Part shown: positions 33,177-41,610 of the stretch, in pieces
Numbering within the stretch: position 1 is the stretch's first letter
Layout: every line of letters begins with the position of its first letter
Virus record (IMG/VR): IMGVR_UViG_3300037089_000505
Location: 79,948-143,947 of that record
Direction: 5' to 3' (one strand)
Source: a virus
Length of the DNA: 64,000 nucleotides
The notes under the pieces: model-generated
What the model was told of the DNA's origin: nothing
What the model saw: the letters and a program-made list of their open reading frames with translations, nothing else
The model's database searches: none
Made by a program: the position numbers and the translations under genes

Positions 33177-35519
33177 ATGCCCTGGATTTGGAATCAACCC
33201 ATAAGCAAAGATGTATTTGATATTAAATATAAGTTTCACAGAGAATCTGTAGAACAGGTTTTCGATGATATATCTACCGTTGTTTCAACGGTAGAAAAAC
33301 CAGAAAAAAGAGAGGAGGTTAAAAAACTATTTTATGATACGATGATAGCTGGACGATTTATTCCAGCTGGTAGAATTTTGGCAAATGCTTGGCCGAAAAG
33401 TAAAATCAAAAACTTTATGAATTGTTTTACAATCGGAATTCAAGACGACATGAATGCCATATATGATTCCTTGAAAGAGGACGCTAAGATTAGTAAAGTA
33501 GGCGGGGGAGTTGGATTTGATATCTCACCGCTGAGACCGAAAGGAACTCCGCTTTCTGTAGGCGGAGAAGCTTCAGGCCCAATTTCATTTTTGAGAATTT
33601 TTGATGCTTCAGCAAAAATAATAATGACGGGTGGAGCTAGACGAGCCGCTCATATAGCCCTCTTAGCAGTAGACCATCCGGACGTTGAAGATTTTATTAC
33701 CTGTAAACAAGGTGATAAGAATCGTGCCCTCACTCAGTTTAACATTTCTGTAAAGATTACCAATAAATTCATAGATGCTGTCGAGAAAGATTTAGATTGG
33801 GACTTAGTGTTTGATGGCAAAAAGTACAAGACGGTCAAAGCAAAATATTTATATGACTTGATGGTCAAGAATGCTTATACTAATAACGAACCAGGCATGT
33901 TCAATGTTGATACAATCAACTTCTATAACAATGGCTGGTGGATTTTTGAGATTCACGAGTGCAATCCTTGTGGCGAGATTTCTATGGAAAAATATTCTTC
34001 TTGTAATCTTGCGTCACTAAATCTTACTACCTACATACTAGAAGCTTTTACACCAAAGGCTTCATTTGATTTTGATCTGTTCAAAAAAGATGCTGCAATG
34101 GGAATCAGATTTTTGGATGACGTATTAGATGCCGCCGACTATCCGTTACCAAAAATAGCCGAACGCATGATGCAGACTCGGCGAATTGGTTTGGGGATTA
34201 CTGGACTTGGGGATGCCTTCGCTATGATGGGCATGAAATATGGAAGCGAAGAATCAAAGAAGCTGACAAAGAAAATTGCTACAGTCTTTAGGAATGCCTC
34301 ATATGAAACTTCGGTAGGACTTGCTGCTGAAAAGGGTATGTTCACAGTTTGCGATAAAGAAAAGATTCTCCAATCTAATTTTGTTAAGAAGTTACCTGAA
34401 GCTATTCAAGAAGGAATTAAGCAATACGGCCTCAGAAACATAGCTTGTAATGCTATTGCGCCGACAGGTACAATTTCTTTGACCTTTGGCCAAAACTGTT
34501 CGTCGGGTATTGAACCCATCTTTTCCTTTGAATATAATCGACGCGTTCGCACAAAGAATGATCCAGATGTATATACTGAACAAAAAGTTATGGACTATGC
34601 GTGGCGCCTATGGACCGAGCAGAATAGTCATAGCAAAGAAGCGATTATCAACGCTTTGAAAGAAGAACCAAAACCCAAAGATGTATCAGCTCAAGCTTGG
34701 GAACCTCGCCGAGATCTGACTGATGTCGTGAAACATCCAGAGTTCTTTGTAACTACTAAAGACGTATCGGCCAAAGACTCAATAGATATACAAGCAATCT
34801 TCCAAGAGTATATTGATCAAAGTATTTCTAAGACTCTAAATCTTGCTCCAGGGACTACGTTTGAAGAGTATAAGGATCTTTTCATGTACGCTTACAAGAA
34901 AGGCCTTAAAGGGTTCACTACGTTCAATCCAGAAGGTTCTATGAAAGGTATTCTAGAGTACAATGAACCAGTTGAAACTAAAGATTCTGATTATGTAGTA
35001 AGACGTAACGCTCCTAAGCGTCCTGACGAGCTTGAATGCGACATACACCAAGTAACAGTTAAAGGGCAAAAGATCGTAGTCTTAGTTGGAAAACATAAAG
35101 GCTCTTTATATGAGATTTTTGCCGACGATGATCAATCTAATAAAATTGACATCAAGTATGACAAAGGCATCATAAGAAAAATAAGTCGTGGACGTTATGA
35201 TCTTATTGTCAAGAACGGCGAAGAGAAGCTCATAGTAGAAAATTTGAGTAAAAACTTTGGTGGAACCTACGGCGTGTTGGCTAGACTTGTTTCTATGTCA
35301 TTGAGGCATGGGACGCCGCTGCAATTCGTAGTAGACCAACTTGGAAAATCAAACGAGTTCGTTGGATTTGAAAAATCAGTATCACGTGTTCTTAAGAAAT
35401 ATATTAAAGACGGCGAGAAGGTCATGACTGGTGAAGTTTGTCCTGAGTGTGGAAACGAACTACAATTCAAAGAAGGTTGCGTAAGCTGTCCTAATTGCTC
35501 TTGGAGTCGATGTTTATAA
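33177..35519 (+). CDS. nrdJ: class II (B12-dependent) ribonucleotide reductase
   Basis: Reduces ribonucleotides to deoxynucleotides using adenosylcobalamin. Key regions: MNCFTIGI (first redox Cys), KVGGGVGFDIS, NPCGEIS (active-site Cys and Glu), APTGTISL and CSSGIEP, then a C-terminal zinc ribbon CPECGN...CVSCPNCSW ending in a redox Cys. At 780 residues this is the long NrdJ type with an extra C-terminal domain (~residues 600-750). No partner small subunit is present, as expected for class II. It needs cobalamin from the host. Confidence 0.93.
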   Translation: MPWIWNQPISKDVFDIKYKFHRESVEQVFDDISTVVSTVEKPEKREEVKKLFYDTMIAGRFIPAGRILANAWPKSKIKNFMNCFTIGIQDDMNAIYDSLKEDAKISKVGGGVGFDISPLRPKGTPLSVGGEASGPISFLRIFDASAKIIMTGGARRAAHIALLAVDHPDVEDFITCKQGDKNRALTQFNISVKITNKFIDAVEKDLDWDLVFDGKKYKTVKAKYLYDLMVKNAYTNNEPGMFNVDTINFYNNGWWIFEIHECNPCGEISMEKYSSCNLASLNLTTYILEAFTPKASFDFDLFKKDAAMGIRFLDDVLDAADYPLPKIAERMMQTRRIGLGITGLGDAFAMMGMKYGSEESKKLTKKIATVFRNASYETSVGLAAEKGMFTVCDKEKILQSNFVKKLPEAIQEGIKQYGLRNIACNAIAPTGTISLTFGQNCSSGIEPIFSFEYNRRVRTKNDPDVYTEQKVMDYAWRLWTEQNSHSKEAIINALKEEPKPKDVSAQAWEPRRDLTDVVKHPEFFVTTKDVSAKDSIDIQAIFQEYIDQSISKTLNLAPGTTFEEYKDLFMYAYKKGLKGFTTFNPEGSMKGILEYNEPVETKDSDYVVRRNAPKRPDELECDIHQVTVKGQKIVVLVGKHKGSLYEIFADDDQSNKIDIKYDKGIIRKISRGRYDLIVKNGEEKLIVENLSKNFGGTYGVLARLVSMSLRHGTPLQFVVDQLGKSNEFVGFEKSVSRVLKKYIKDGEKVMTGEVCPECGNELQFKEGCVSCPNCSWSRCL

Positions 35520-35523
35520 GCTC

Positions 35524-35532
35524 AAGATAATT
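35524..35532 (+). promoter_or_regulatory. class B upstream motif (AAGATAATT)
   Basis: Starts 11 nt before the ATG at 35535; there is no Shine-Dalgarno. Same geometry as the sites at 36249, 39220, 45200, 51864, 58435 and 63616. Confidence 0.65.
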
Positions 35533-35534
35533 AC

Positions 35535-35960
35535 ATGAAAGACACGAAGGCCATGAAGCCTGTTCCTCTAATTGGCGATCATTGGCGATCAACTTATGGC
35601 CTATTGTTTGAATCTATTTTCGCTGGCGATCCAGACGCAGAATTCGAAAATAGTCGAGAGGATCTTAAGAAAGGCAAACTCCGCTTTGATTTAGTATTGA
35701 CCACCGGAATATTGCGAGAGTTAAAGTCGGCAATCAAGAAAGTAGATTCCGATTTCAAATGCATTAACAAAACTGGCGAGATTGCTTATACTACTATAGA
35801 TCTTAAAAAGAACTTACTCTATACACAACTATTCACAGACAAGACTGCTTATGCTGATCCTGACGACTATAATTACGGCAACCAAGATTGGTACGCTGAA
35901 ATTGGAATCAATCTTAGCTCAGGTTCTATAGTAGATTTCAATGTGAGTTATGATACATGA
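35535..35960 (+). CDS. hypothetical protein (141 aa)
   Basis: Start supported by the class B motif. Acidic, beta-rich C-terminal half (IDLKKNLLYTQLF). Overlaps the next gene in ATGA. Unrecognised. Confidence 0.6.
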   Translation: MKDTKAMKPVPLIGDHWRSTYGLLFESIFAGDPDAEFENSREDLKKGKLRFDLVLTTGILRELKSAIKKVDSDFKCINKTGEIAYTTIDLKKNLLYTQLFTDKTAYADPDDYNYGNQDWYAEIGINLSSGSIVDFNVSYDT

Positions 35961-36244
35961 ACGTCTTGACTTTACAACAAAATGAGAGCTATTATTCAAA
36001 AAGCTTAAAGTGGTTCTTTACAGTAGTACGAAAAGAGCCGCTCGAAGTCCTAACCTTTTACTTTGATGATTATCCAAGAAACAGCGGATGGGATATAAAA
36101 CCCTTGAAAAAGTTACCAGGACTTCTAAGTGAAGTCATACGAAAATCTAATAACACTTTTCTTAAAGCTGCTAATAAAGACTGTGAAAGAATAGTCAAAC
36201 AGATATTTAGATCTAAGAATTTCACTTACGGCGAAGAATACTAA
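35957..36244 (+). CDS. small protein of the C-terminal 'KxIF' group
   Basis: ATGA start. Contains FTVVRKEPLEVLTFYFDDYP and ends CERIVKQIFRSKNF. The 'IVKQIF' helix recurs near the C-terminus of about ten neighbours, suggesting a paralogous set. Confidence 0.55.
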   Translation: MNVLTLQQNESYYSKSLKWFFTVVRKEPLEVLTFYFDDYPRNSGWDIKPLKKLPGLLSEVIRKSNNTFLKAANKDCERIVKQIFRSKNFTYGEEY

Positions 36245-36248
36245 ACTC

Positions 36249-36257
36249 AAGATAACT
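36249..36257 (+). promoter_or_regulatory. class B upstream motif (AAGATAACT)
   Basis: Starts 11 nt before ATG 36260, directly after the upstream stop codon. Confidence 0.65.
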
Positions 36258-36259
36258 AC

Positions 36260-36604
36260 ATGAACTTCCAACACTTACTCAAAGACTCAATATTTACGCG
36301 TCCAATAATTCGCTGGGTCTTTGAAAAAGATAAACTTAAGTGGGCTGCAACTATTTCTAGTGTAGAAAAAGCATGCCCATTAATGTGGGCTGCTATAGAT
36401 GAAGTGTTGCCACATGTAACACGTCGAGTAAAAGAAACATTAAAATCTACTACCAATCTTTTTGCAAGTAGTGTTGGCGACAATTTATGGCTTAGTTTTT
36501 CAAAGCCCAAACAATCGGCATTCGATAGTAAAATAAGTTTTTCTTCTCCAGCTATAACTTTCGTAATAGACAAAAACTTTGATGTGTCGGCGAGAATACC
36601 TTGA
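36260..36604 (+). CDS. hypothetical protein (114 aa)
   Basis: Start supported by the class B motif. Helical first half with IIRWVFEKDKLKW, beta-like second half. Overlaps the next gene's TTG. Confidence 0.55.
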   Translation: MNFQHLLKDSIFTRPIIRWVFEKDKLKWAATISSVEKACPLMWAAIDEVLPHVTRRVKETLKSTTNLFASSVGDNLWLSFSKPKQSAFDSKISFSSPAITFVIDKNFDVSARIP

Positions 36605-37026
36605 TAGAATATAGACAAAAAGGTTTACCAACTTACAGATATTATTTTATCAAAGATGTTTTCGAAAAAGAAGAAGACATAGTTGAGCGCTGGGATAAAG
36701 ATATAAAGCTTAAGCTTGATGGATATACAACTGAATGGATTTTGAAAATTAATAGACACAAGACTAACTATTCTAAGTTGTCCATAACACTCGCTCGAAC
36801 TTTCTACAACGAACATCAGATATATACTAATTTAGAAATAGGTCTTTACAGAGATGGTTTTCATATAACACTTGTAGATCTTAACGATACAGAGTTACGA
36901 AAATACCTATTTGGAGATATAAACAGGTCTACTGCATGGACACAAGAAGTGGCTAAAGTTGCTCTGATAGCTAATGAAATAACAACTGAGATTAAGAAAT
37001 TCATCGGCGAGAAAAATAAAGAATGA
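36601..37026 (+). CDS. hypothetical protein (141 aa), TTG start
   Basis: TTGA overlap with the previous stop. Alternating beta strands followed by a C-terminal helix (IANEITTEIKKFIGEKNKE). Unrecognised. Confidence 0.5.
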   Translation: MIEYRQKGLPTYRYYFIKDVFEKEEDIVERWDKDIKLKLDGYTTEWILKINRHKTNYSKLSITLARTFYNEHQIYTNLEIGLYRDGFHITLVDLNDTELRKYLFGDINRSTAWTQEVAKVALIANEITTEIKKFIGEKNKE

Positions 37027-37256
37027 AAATTCATGACAGCCGAGACAATAACGATTACATAGTCAGTCTCGATTTTGTAGGCAATGCAGCCACTCTAAAA
37101 TGGGATTCGTTTGCAGCCAAGGAGACTGCTCCTACAGATCAAAAGTTTTTCCTACATGATCTATTCTCTGAACTAAGAGCAGGTGAGACTACCATAATTT
37201 CAATTAATATTTTTGAACGCAGATTTTTGATTAAGAAGATTTGGGAAATGGAATGA
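37023..37256 (+). CDS. small 'KxIF'-group protein (77 aa)
   Basis: ATGA start. Ends FLIKKIWEME, the shared C-terminal helix pattern. Beta-rich N-terminus with ATLKWDSF. Confidence 0.55.
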   Translation: MKIHDSRDNNDYIVSLDFVGNAATLKWDSFAAKETAPTDQKFFLHDLFSELRAGETTIISINIFERRFLIKKIWEME

Positions 37257-37645
37257 AGCTTAAAATTTGGCAATATCCAGACGACTTTGACCAAGAAAAT
37301 TTACCTCGGAGCAAATGGAAGTATGATTACTTTATAACAGGCTTGGACAAAATTATTTCCCGTAATGCCATGCCGCGTATGATGCCAGTACATCTTTGGT
37401 ACAACTACCATGAAGAGAAATGGAATATTCAATTTTGTCAAAGAGCCTATAAAGTTGAACTAATAGTAAAACCAGAATTTAAATCAGAGATAAAACAATT
37501 GAAAGGTCTACCAGAAGAAGTTAGTTTCTTCTATAGGATTCTAATTTTGTTTGCTTTTGTCCATAACGATTATGAAGAAGTCCACAAAATTAGAGAGAAA
37601 TACTTTGGCAACAATGATACTACACTTATGAAAAGCGACGAATGA
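37253..37645 (+). CDS. hypothetical protein (130 aa)
   Basis: The ATGA overlap chooses ATG 37253 over 37241. Contains LWYNYHEEKWNIQFCQR in the middle. Part of the same small-protein run; unrecognised. Confidence 0.55.
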   Translation: MKLKIWQYPDDFDQENLPRSKWKYDYFITGLDKIISRNAMPRMMPVHLWYNYHEEKWNIQFCQRAYKVELIVKPEFKSEIKQLKGLPEEVSFFYRILILFAFVHNDYEEVHKIREKYFGNNDTTLMKSDE

Positions 37646-37646
37646 T

Positions 37647-37880
37647 ATGTGGATACAACGACGTGAGACTAATTATATCGCTGACGTCTATTTCAAACAT
37701 TCTTGGAAAGACAAGGTTACAGTCATGTGGACCAGCACAGGAACTGATCCAAAAGAACATGTTTGGACAATGACGTTTGATGAATTTGTATTGAACTACT
37801 TAAAGCATGCTAAACTAATAACACACGACACTAGCGCTGAAGACTATTTTGTTATAAAGAGCATCTTTCACAAAAGATAA
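37647..37880 (+). CDS. small 'KxIF'-group protein (77 aa)
   Basis: One base after the previous stop. Ends DYFVIKSIFHKR, matching the group signature. The N-terminal strands read YIADVYFKHSW and VTVMWTS. Confidence 0.55.
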   Translation: MWIQRRETNYIADVYFKHSWKDKVTVMWTSTGTDPKEHVWTMTFDEFVLNYLKHAKLITHDTSAEDYFVIKSIFHKR

Positions 37881-37890
37881 TCTAATGGGG

Positions 37891-38169
37891 ATGATCTGGT
37901 ATAAAAGAGCTGTTAGTTATAATGTACAAGTAGGAACTGGCGGTGCGGCTGTTCACTATTTATTGTATAAGGAAACTCCTCCAACATTAAAAACTATCAG
38001 ATTTGAATCTGGTGCAGAAGAACGTTATGCAGGCCAGAAAACTGGACTAACGACTTGGAAGGTTACTCCCGTCCTAGCTGGTAAATTAACACTAGCTGAC
38101 GATCCGCCAAAAATAGACGAAGAAGATTGCAGAAAATTTTTTCGTTGGATTTGGTGGGCTGACTTATGA
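37891..38169 (+). CDS. small 'KxIF'-group-like protein
   Basis: GGGG site just before ATG 37891; an in-frame ATG at 37885 adds two residues. Ends CRKFFRWIWWADL. Overlaps the next start in ATGA. Confidence 0.5.
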   Translation: MIWYKRAVSYNVQVGTGGAAVHYLLYKETPPTLKTIRFESGAEERYAGQKTGLTTWKVTPVLAGKLTLADDPPKIDEEDCRKFFRWIWWADL

Positions 38170-38378
38170 AGTTAAAACTATTAAAAGGAGCAACGGCCAA
38201 GTTTACTATAAACTTTAGTTCTGATGAAGTTGTTTTAAGGTGGTCAAGTGGCAGCGAGGGTTGGATTAACACTACGATAATGCTCAAACAGTACTTGACT
38301 CAAGATTTTAAAGTTTTAGAAGTAAGTGAAACAGAAGCTCGTTATTTAATTAAATCAGCATTCTCGTTAATCAACTAA
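38166..38378 (+). CDS. small 'KxIF'-group protein (70 aa)
   Basis: ATGA start. Begins MKLKLLKGAT and ends EARYLIKSAFSLIN. Core strands KFTINFSSDEVVLRW resemble ATLKWDSF of the 37023 product. Confidence 0.55.
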   Translation: MKLKLLKGATAKFTINFSSDEVVLRWSSGSEGWINTTIMLKQYLTQDFKVLEVSETEARYLIKSAFSLIN

Positions 38379-38385
38379 AGATAAT

Positions 38386-38404
38386 TTCGACACACATATA
38401 TACT
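38386..38404 (+). promoter_or_regulatory. class A promoter candidate (TTCGACACA-N4-TATACT)
   Basis: Standard class A spacing, 22 nt before the HNH gene. Preceded directly by AAAGATAAT, so both motif types touch here. Confidence 0.6.
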
Positions 38405-38426
38405 ATACACAAGGTGGTAACGTATC

Positions 38427-39053
38427 ATGGCTGACGTTTTAGCGCAGAGAGTCCTTGTGCTTAACAAGGGCTACAATCCAATCAGAATCATCAGCGTGCG
38501 CGAAGCGTTCATAAAACTCTACGCAGAAGTCGCTGAAGTAGTCACCGTCGAAGAAGGTAACTACTGCAACTATGATTTCAACTCTTGGGCAGAAGTCTCT
38601 GAGTTGAAAGAAAAGTTGGAAGATCTTGGAGAGCTCGATGATGTAGTCTACACTGCTAGATTCATACTCATCGTGCCCAGGATCATCAGACTTCTGGCTT
38701 ATGACAAGGTTCCAAAGAGGACGCTCAAGCTGACCCGAAAAAACATTTACGCACGAGACTTGAGTACTTGTCAGTATTGCGGTAAGGAGTTACCAACTGA
38801 AGACTTGAATCTCGACCACGTCATGCCAAAGTCTCAAGGTGGTCAGGCGACTTGGACAAACCTTGTTTGTTCTTGTATCGTTTGTAACACTAAGAAAGCA
38901 GGCAGGAGTCCGAAGGAAGCTCACATGAAATTGATCAAGCTTCCGGTCGAGCCAAAGTATAATCCAATGCTCCAGGTCCACATCGAGAGCGAGAAGTATG
39001 GTGCCTGGAAGAGCTTCATCAGCGAAGCTTATTGGACCACTGAATTGCATTAG
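38427..39053 (+). CDS. HNH endonuclease (208 aa)
   Basis: HNH core: CQYCGKELP, then LNLDHVMPKSQGG and TWTNLVCSCIVCNTKK, with two CxxC pairs holding a structural zinc. The N-terminal ~110 residues match the common bacterial/phage HNH protein layout (VLVLNKGYNPIRIISVREAF). May be a homing or DNA-processing nuclease. GGTGG site upstream. Confidence 0.85.
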   Translation: MADVLAQRVLVLNKGYNPIRIISVREAFIKLYAEVAEVVTVEEGNYCNYDFNSWAEVSELKEKLEDLGELDDVVYTARFILIVPRIIRLLAYDKVPKRTLKLTRKNIYARDLSTCQYCGKELPTEDLNLDHVMPKSQGGQATWTNLVCSCIVCNTKKAGRSPKEAHMKLIKLPVEPKYNPMLQVHIESEKYGAWKSFISEAYWTTELH

Positions 39054-39060
39054 GGAAGAC

Positions 39061-39124
39061 AGCGGGAAGATAAAATCTCTTAAAGAGATAATGAAGCATC
39101 GGTTTGCTATTCAATCTTCCCGCT
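39061..39124 (+). other. long stem enclosing a small hairpin
   Basis: AGCGGGAAGAT at 39061-39071 pairs perfectly with ATCTTCCCGCT at 39114-39124 (11 bp). Inside, ATCTCT/AGAGAT forms a second hairpin. There is no T tract. It lies between the HNH gene and tRNA-Thr and may be a processing or mRNA-end structure. Confidence 0.55.
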
Positions 39125-39138
39125 AATTCTCCATATAC

Positions 39139-39211
39139 GCCGGCTTAGCTTATTTGGCAAAGCGCCTGATCCGTAATCAGGAGAGGCCCGGTTCGAGCCC
39201 GGGAGTCGGCT
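39139..39211 (+). tRNA. tRNA-Thr(CGT), C33 variant
   Basis: Full cloverleaf: acceptor GCCGGCT/AGTCGGC, D-stem GCTT/AAGC, anticodon arm CCTGA-TCCGTAA-TCAGG, T-arm CCCGG-TTCGAGC-CCGGG. Position 33 is C where nearly all tRNAs have T. Discriminator is T; CCA is not encoded. Confidence 0.88.
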
Positions 39212-39219
39212 TTCTACAC

Positions 39220-39228
39220 AAGATAATT
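39220..39228 (+). promoter_or_regulatory. class B upstream motif (AAGATAATT)
   Basis: Starts 11 nt before ATG 39231, only 9 nt after tRNA-Thr. Confidence 0.65.
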
Positions 39229-39230
39229 AA

Positions 39231-39500
39231 ATGATCTACTATTACAATAGGGGCGCATCGCACGGCACTGGCGTCGATAAAGGCAAACACTGGATAGAGT
39301 TTTTAGTGACGTTCGACGGGGGCATGGGTGGTACTGAACTTACTCAGCAAGAATTAATCAAAGAAGTATTTAGTTACGCTCAGCGCGGATATATAATAGA
39401 ACTAAACATATCAAAAAGTTTTTTGATACAACAGCAAGCTAAAAGTCAAGGCCTTAAGTATGTAGATCTTAAATTGGAAAAAATGTGTGACTTACTATAG
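39231..39500 (+). CDS. small IYYY-group protein (89 aa)
   Basis: Class B motif directly upstream. Begins MIYYYNRGASHGTG and has WIEFLVTFDGG. It shares the start pattern with proteins at 31953 and 46247. Confidence 0.55.
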   Translation: MIYYYNRGASHGTGVDKGKHWIEFLVTFDGGMGGTELTQQELIKEVFSYAQRGYIIELNISKSFLIQQQAKSQGLKYVDLKLEKMCDLL

Positions 39501-39669
39501 AGAATTTTGGACAGAAGGCAATAAACATATAGCTGATTTTTATGCTACCTATGGAGAGGCGCCAAATATTTTTGCAGCTTTAAGCGAACAGAAATTCATA
39601 CGGAGAATATTTAAATACGCTGCTGATGGTATGATCCTTCGACTTCATATTGATGACAGGCTAAAATGA
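39487..39669 (+). CDS. small hypothetical protein (60 aa), GTG start
   Basis: GTG start overlapping the previous gene by 14 nt. Begins MTYYREFWTEGNKHIADFYA and has a KFIRRIF helix, so it is probably another member of the same group. Confidence 0.5.
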   Translation: MTYYREFWTEGNKHIADFYATYGEAPNIFAALSEQKFIRRIFKYAADGMILRLHIDDRLK

Positions 39670-39980
39670 AAATGGTTAAATCATTTACTTGGTTCGGTAA
39701 TAAACTTTTCAGGGTCTTTCTCTATAAACGCATATCTGCTACTACAAAAGCAAAAGCTATTTGGGCAGAAAGGAATTTTTTGGGTTGGGAAAAGGGTGAA
39801 TTACTTCACACAAAGTATGGTTGGAGTTTAGAGTATCATTCTACGGGACAAGGACCGGGCTCTATACATAAACATATTTCCTTAAACTCAGTAGAGCTAC
39901 CAACAGAGACGCTTCCGAAGCTAAAAGAAATTTCTTGTCAAAACTTAATGAAGCAAATTTTTGAATGGGAGTGGCAATGA
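39666..39980 (+). CDS. small 'KxIF'-group protein (104 aa)
   Basis: ATGA start. Trp-rich core and C-terminal NLMKQIFEWEWQ. Confidence 0.55.
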   Translation: MKMVKSFTWFGNKLFRVFLYKRISATTKAKAIWAERNFLGWEKGELLHTKYGWSLEYHSTGQGPGSIHKHISLNSVELPTETLPKLKEISCQNLMKQIFEWEWQ

Positions 39981-40285
39981 AATTCACAAGAATGGACCCA
40001 CAATATTATAGTAAAAATATTTTTGCTTTTAACTATGGGGAGTATAAGACTGGACAGGGCTTGGCCGCCTATTATGACTATGATCTTCCGAGCCGCAATA
40101 AATGGTCTTGGGGTATAATGATGTCCCATAATGAGTTAACTAAAAATAATTTATTGCCGCCAATTAAATATGATGAAATACCCAGTCAAGCCCTTCATAG
40201 TTTGATAGTAGACTTATTTACTTTACCAAAAATAAAATTTAATCCGGCTCAAGATCCTGTCCATAGTAAATTTGAATGGTCTTAG
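39977..40285 (+). CDS. small 'KxIF'-group-like protein (102 aa)
   Basis: ATGA overlap selects ATG 39977. Tyr-rich start (PQYYSKNIFAFNYGEY) and LHSLIVDLF helix. Unrecognised. Confidence 0.55.
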   Translation: MKFTRMDPQYYSKNIFAFNYGEYKTGQGLAAYYDYDLPSRNKWSWGIMMSHNELTKNNLLPPIKYDEIPSQALHSLIVDLFTLPKIKFNPAQDPVHSKFEWS

Positions 40286-40292
40286 CGAAATT

Positions 40293-40490
40293 ATGAAAGT
40301 GGCCTACGGAAAATATAGCAAATGGTATAAGCCCAGCGACCACATGGTTATTGGTTGCTCAACAAAAGAAAAGTCCATATTGATTCTTCCGAGTCTTTTA
40401 GATATAACTTGGTATATAGCTAGTATAAAAGAATATCAGATGTTAATAAAAAATATATTTGAGGCCATAAAAATAGAGAACAAAACTTAG
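40293..40490 (+). CDS. small 'KxIF'-group protein (65 aa)
   Basis: ATG 7 nt after the previous stop. Ends QMLIKNIFEAIKIENKT. Last member of the run from 35.9 kb. Confidence 0.5.
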   Translation: MKVAYGKYSKWYKPSDHMVIGCSTKEKSILILPSLLDITWYIASIKEYQMLIKNIFEAIKIENKT

Positions 40491-40491
40491 T

Positions 40492-40510
40492 TTCGATCAC
40501 AAGATAAATT
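40492..40510 (+). promoter_or_regulatory. class A-like promoter candidate (TTCGATCAC-N4-TAAATT)
   Basis: Class A spacing holds, and an AAGATAAAT string (class B-like) is embedded. It lies 4 nt before the ATG at 40515. Confidence 0.5.
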
Positions 40511-40514
40511 ACCA

Positions 40515-40589
40515 ATGAAAGGCATAGATATGTATATGAATCAGTCGCTCGCAACATTCCAACAGACCCAAACTACAGATACTGTTTGA
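40515..40589 (+). CDS. possible 24-residue peptide
   Basis: Short frame between a promoter-like element and a strong terminator (MKGIDMYMNQSLATFQQTQT...). The isolated unit suggests a real short transcript; whether it is translated is open. Confidence 0.4.
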   Translation: MKGIDMYMNQSLATFQQTQTTDTV

Positions 40590-40613
40590 ACTTTTGCGGG
40601 GAGTGCGTAATAC

Positions 40614-40641
40614 AGACTTCCCAAAGTGGAAGTCTTTTTTG
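40614..40641 (+). terminator. intrinsic terminator
   Basis: 8-bp AGACTTCC/GGAAGTCT stem, 6-nt loop, then TTTTTG. Confidence 0.85.
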
Positions 40642-40654
40642 TTGAAGGTGGCAT

Positions 40655-40858
40655 ATGAGGAGGAAAAAGAAAAGGATTCAGCGTTGGAGACAGAATTCTT
40701 GCGAAGGCAAGGTTGACTTCAAATCTATCGAGACGGCGGAGAAAGCAGCAGCCAGGTTGAATGAAAAGAAGAACAGACCTGGATATCATGAATTAGAAGC
40801 TTACCAATGTTCCTTCTGTAAAGGATGGCATATTGGTAAAAAGTATACGCCGGCGTAG
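40655..40858 (+). CDS. small Cys-containing conserved protein (67 aa)
   Basis: Known short pattern: helical AEKAAARLNEKKN, then YQCSFCKGWHIGKK, common in phage and bacterial proteins of unknown function. Its TAG stop is formed by bases 8-10 of the following tRNA. GAGGA site at the start. Confidence 0.65.
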   Translation: MRRKKKRIQRWRQNSCEGKVDFKSIETAEKAAARLNEKKNRPGYHELEAYQCSFCKGWHIGKKYTPA

Positions 40859-40920
40859 CTCAATGGCAGAGCGGTACCTTTGTAAGGTAAGGGTTGGGGG
40901 TTCAAGTCCCTCCGTCGGCT
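40849..40920 (+). tRNA. tRNA-Thr(TGT)
   Basis: Acceptor GCCGGCG/CGTCGGC, D-stem GCTC/GAGC, anticodon loop TTTGTAA, T-arm GGGGG-TTCAAGT-CCCTC. Discriminator T as in the other Thr tRNA. Its first bases overlap the end of the upstream gene. Confidence 0.88.
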
Positions 40921-40927
40921 TAAACAT

Positions 40928-41000
40928 AGAGCCGTAGTGTATCGGTTTAGCACGCGAGACCGTCAATCTCGAAGGGCGGGTTCAACTCCCGTCGGTTCTG
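40928..41000 (+). tRNA. tRNA-Asp(GTC), C33 variant
   Basis: Acceptor AGAGCCG/CGGTTCT, anticodon arm CGAGA-CCGTCAA-TCTCG, T-loop TTCAACT, discriminator G. Position 33 is C. Confidence 0.87.
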
Positions 41001-41001
41001 T

Positions 41002-41610
41002 ATGAGAAAATTATTTCTTGTTTTGTTTTTATTCGTAGCTGCTCTTTCATTTGCTAATAAGAGCTGGTATGTAGATCAGAATGGAACTGGCATAGGAAAC
41101 TGTGGACCGGCAACGGTAGCTATGATGATTTCTTATACAGAACACGTTCGCATTCCAGTACAAGTAATTCGGGAAGAGATAGGATATACAAGAGATGATG
41201 GCAGTACAGATCTTGAAGAGTTATCAGGTGTTCTTGAGCGTCATAAAATTCGTTATTCTAAAACAGAAATAAAGACGAAGGTTGATTTGGATGAGCTTTT
41301 GGAAACTCATCACATAGTTTTAGTTGACGTAGATATGAGCTATATCCCTAATAAGAGCAACTATGATAAAGGTCACTACTTGATTCTGTCTAGCTATAGT
41401 GAAGGGACTTATGAGGCTCAAGATCCTCTTAATGGATCTGATGTTCATTACAACGCTGATGCAATATGGTCAGCTATGAAAACGAGAGAAGTACTTGTAA
41501 CTGGTAATGGAAGACTGCCACTAGTAGGTTTTGGATTTATTACCCAAATACTATTAGTCATCGACATTAGTGCTATCGTAGTTCCGAAGAAAATTATTTT
41601 GCCGTGTTAG
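41002..41610 (+). CDS. secreted C39-like cysteine peptidase
   Basis: A signal peptide (KLFLVLFLFVAALSFA) is followed by WYVDQNGTGIGNCGPATVAM with the catalytic Cys, later GHYLILSS (His) and DPLNG (Asp/Asn): the papain-like peptidase C39-like family. A periplasmic or cell-surface role is likely. It begins one base after tRNA-Asp without a ribosome site and ends inside the next tRNA, whose bases 8-10 supply its TAG stop. Confidence 0.75.
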   Translation: MRKLFLVLFLFVAALSFANKSWYVDQNGTGIGNCGPATVAMMISYTEHVRIPVQVIREEIGYTRDDGSTDLEELSGVLERHKIRYSKTEIKTKVDLDELLETHHIVLVDVDMSYIPNKSNYDKGHYLILSSYSEGTYEAQDPLNGSDVHYNADAIWSAMKTREVLVTGNGRLPLVGFGFITQILLVIDISAIVVPKKIILPC

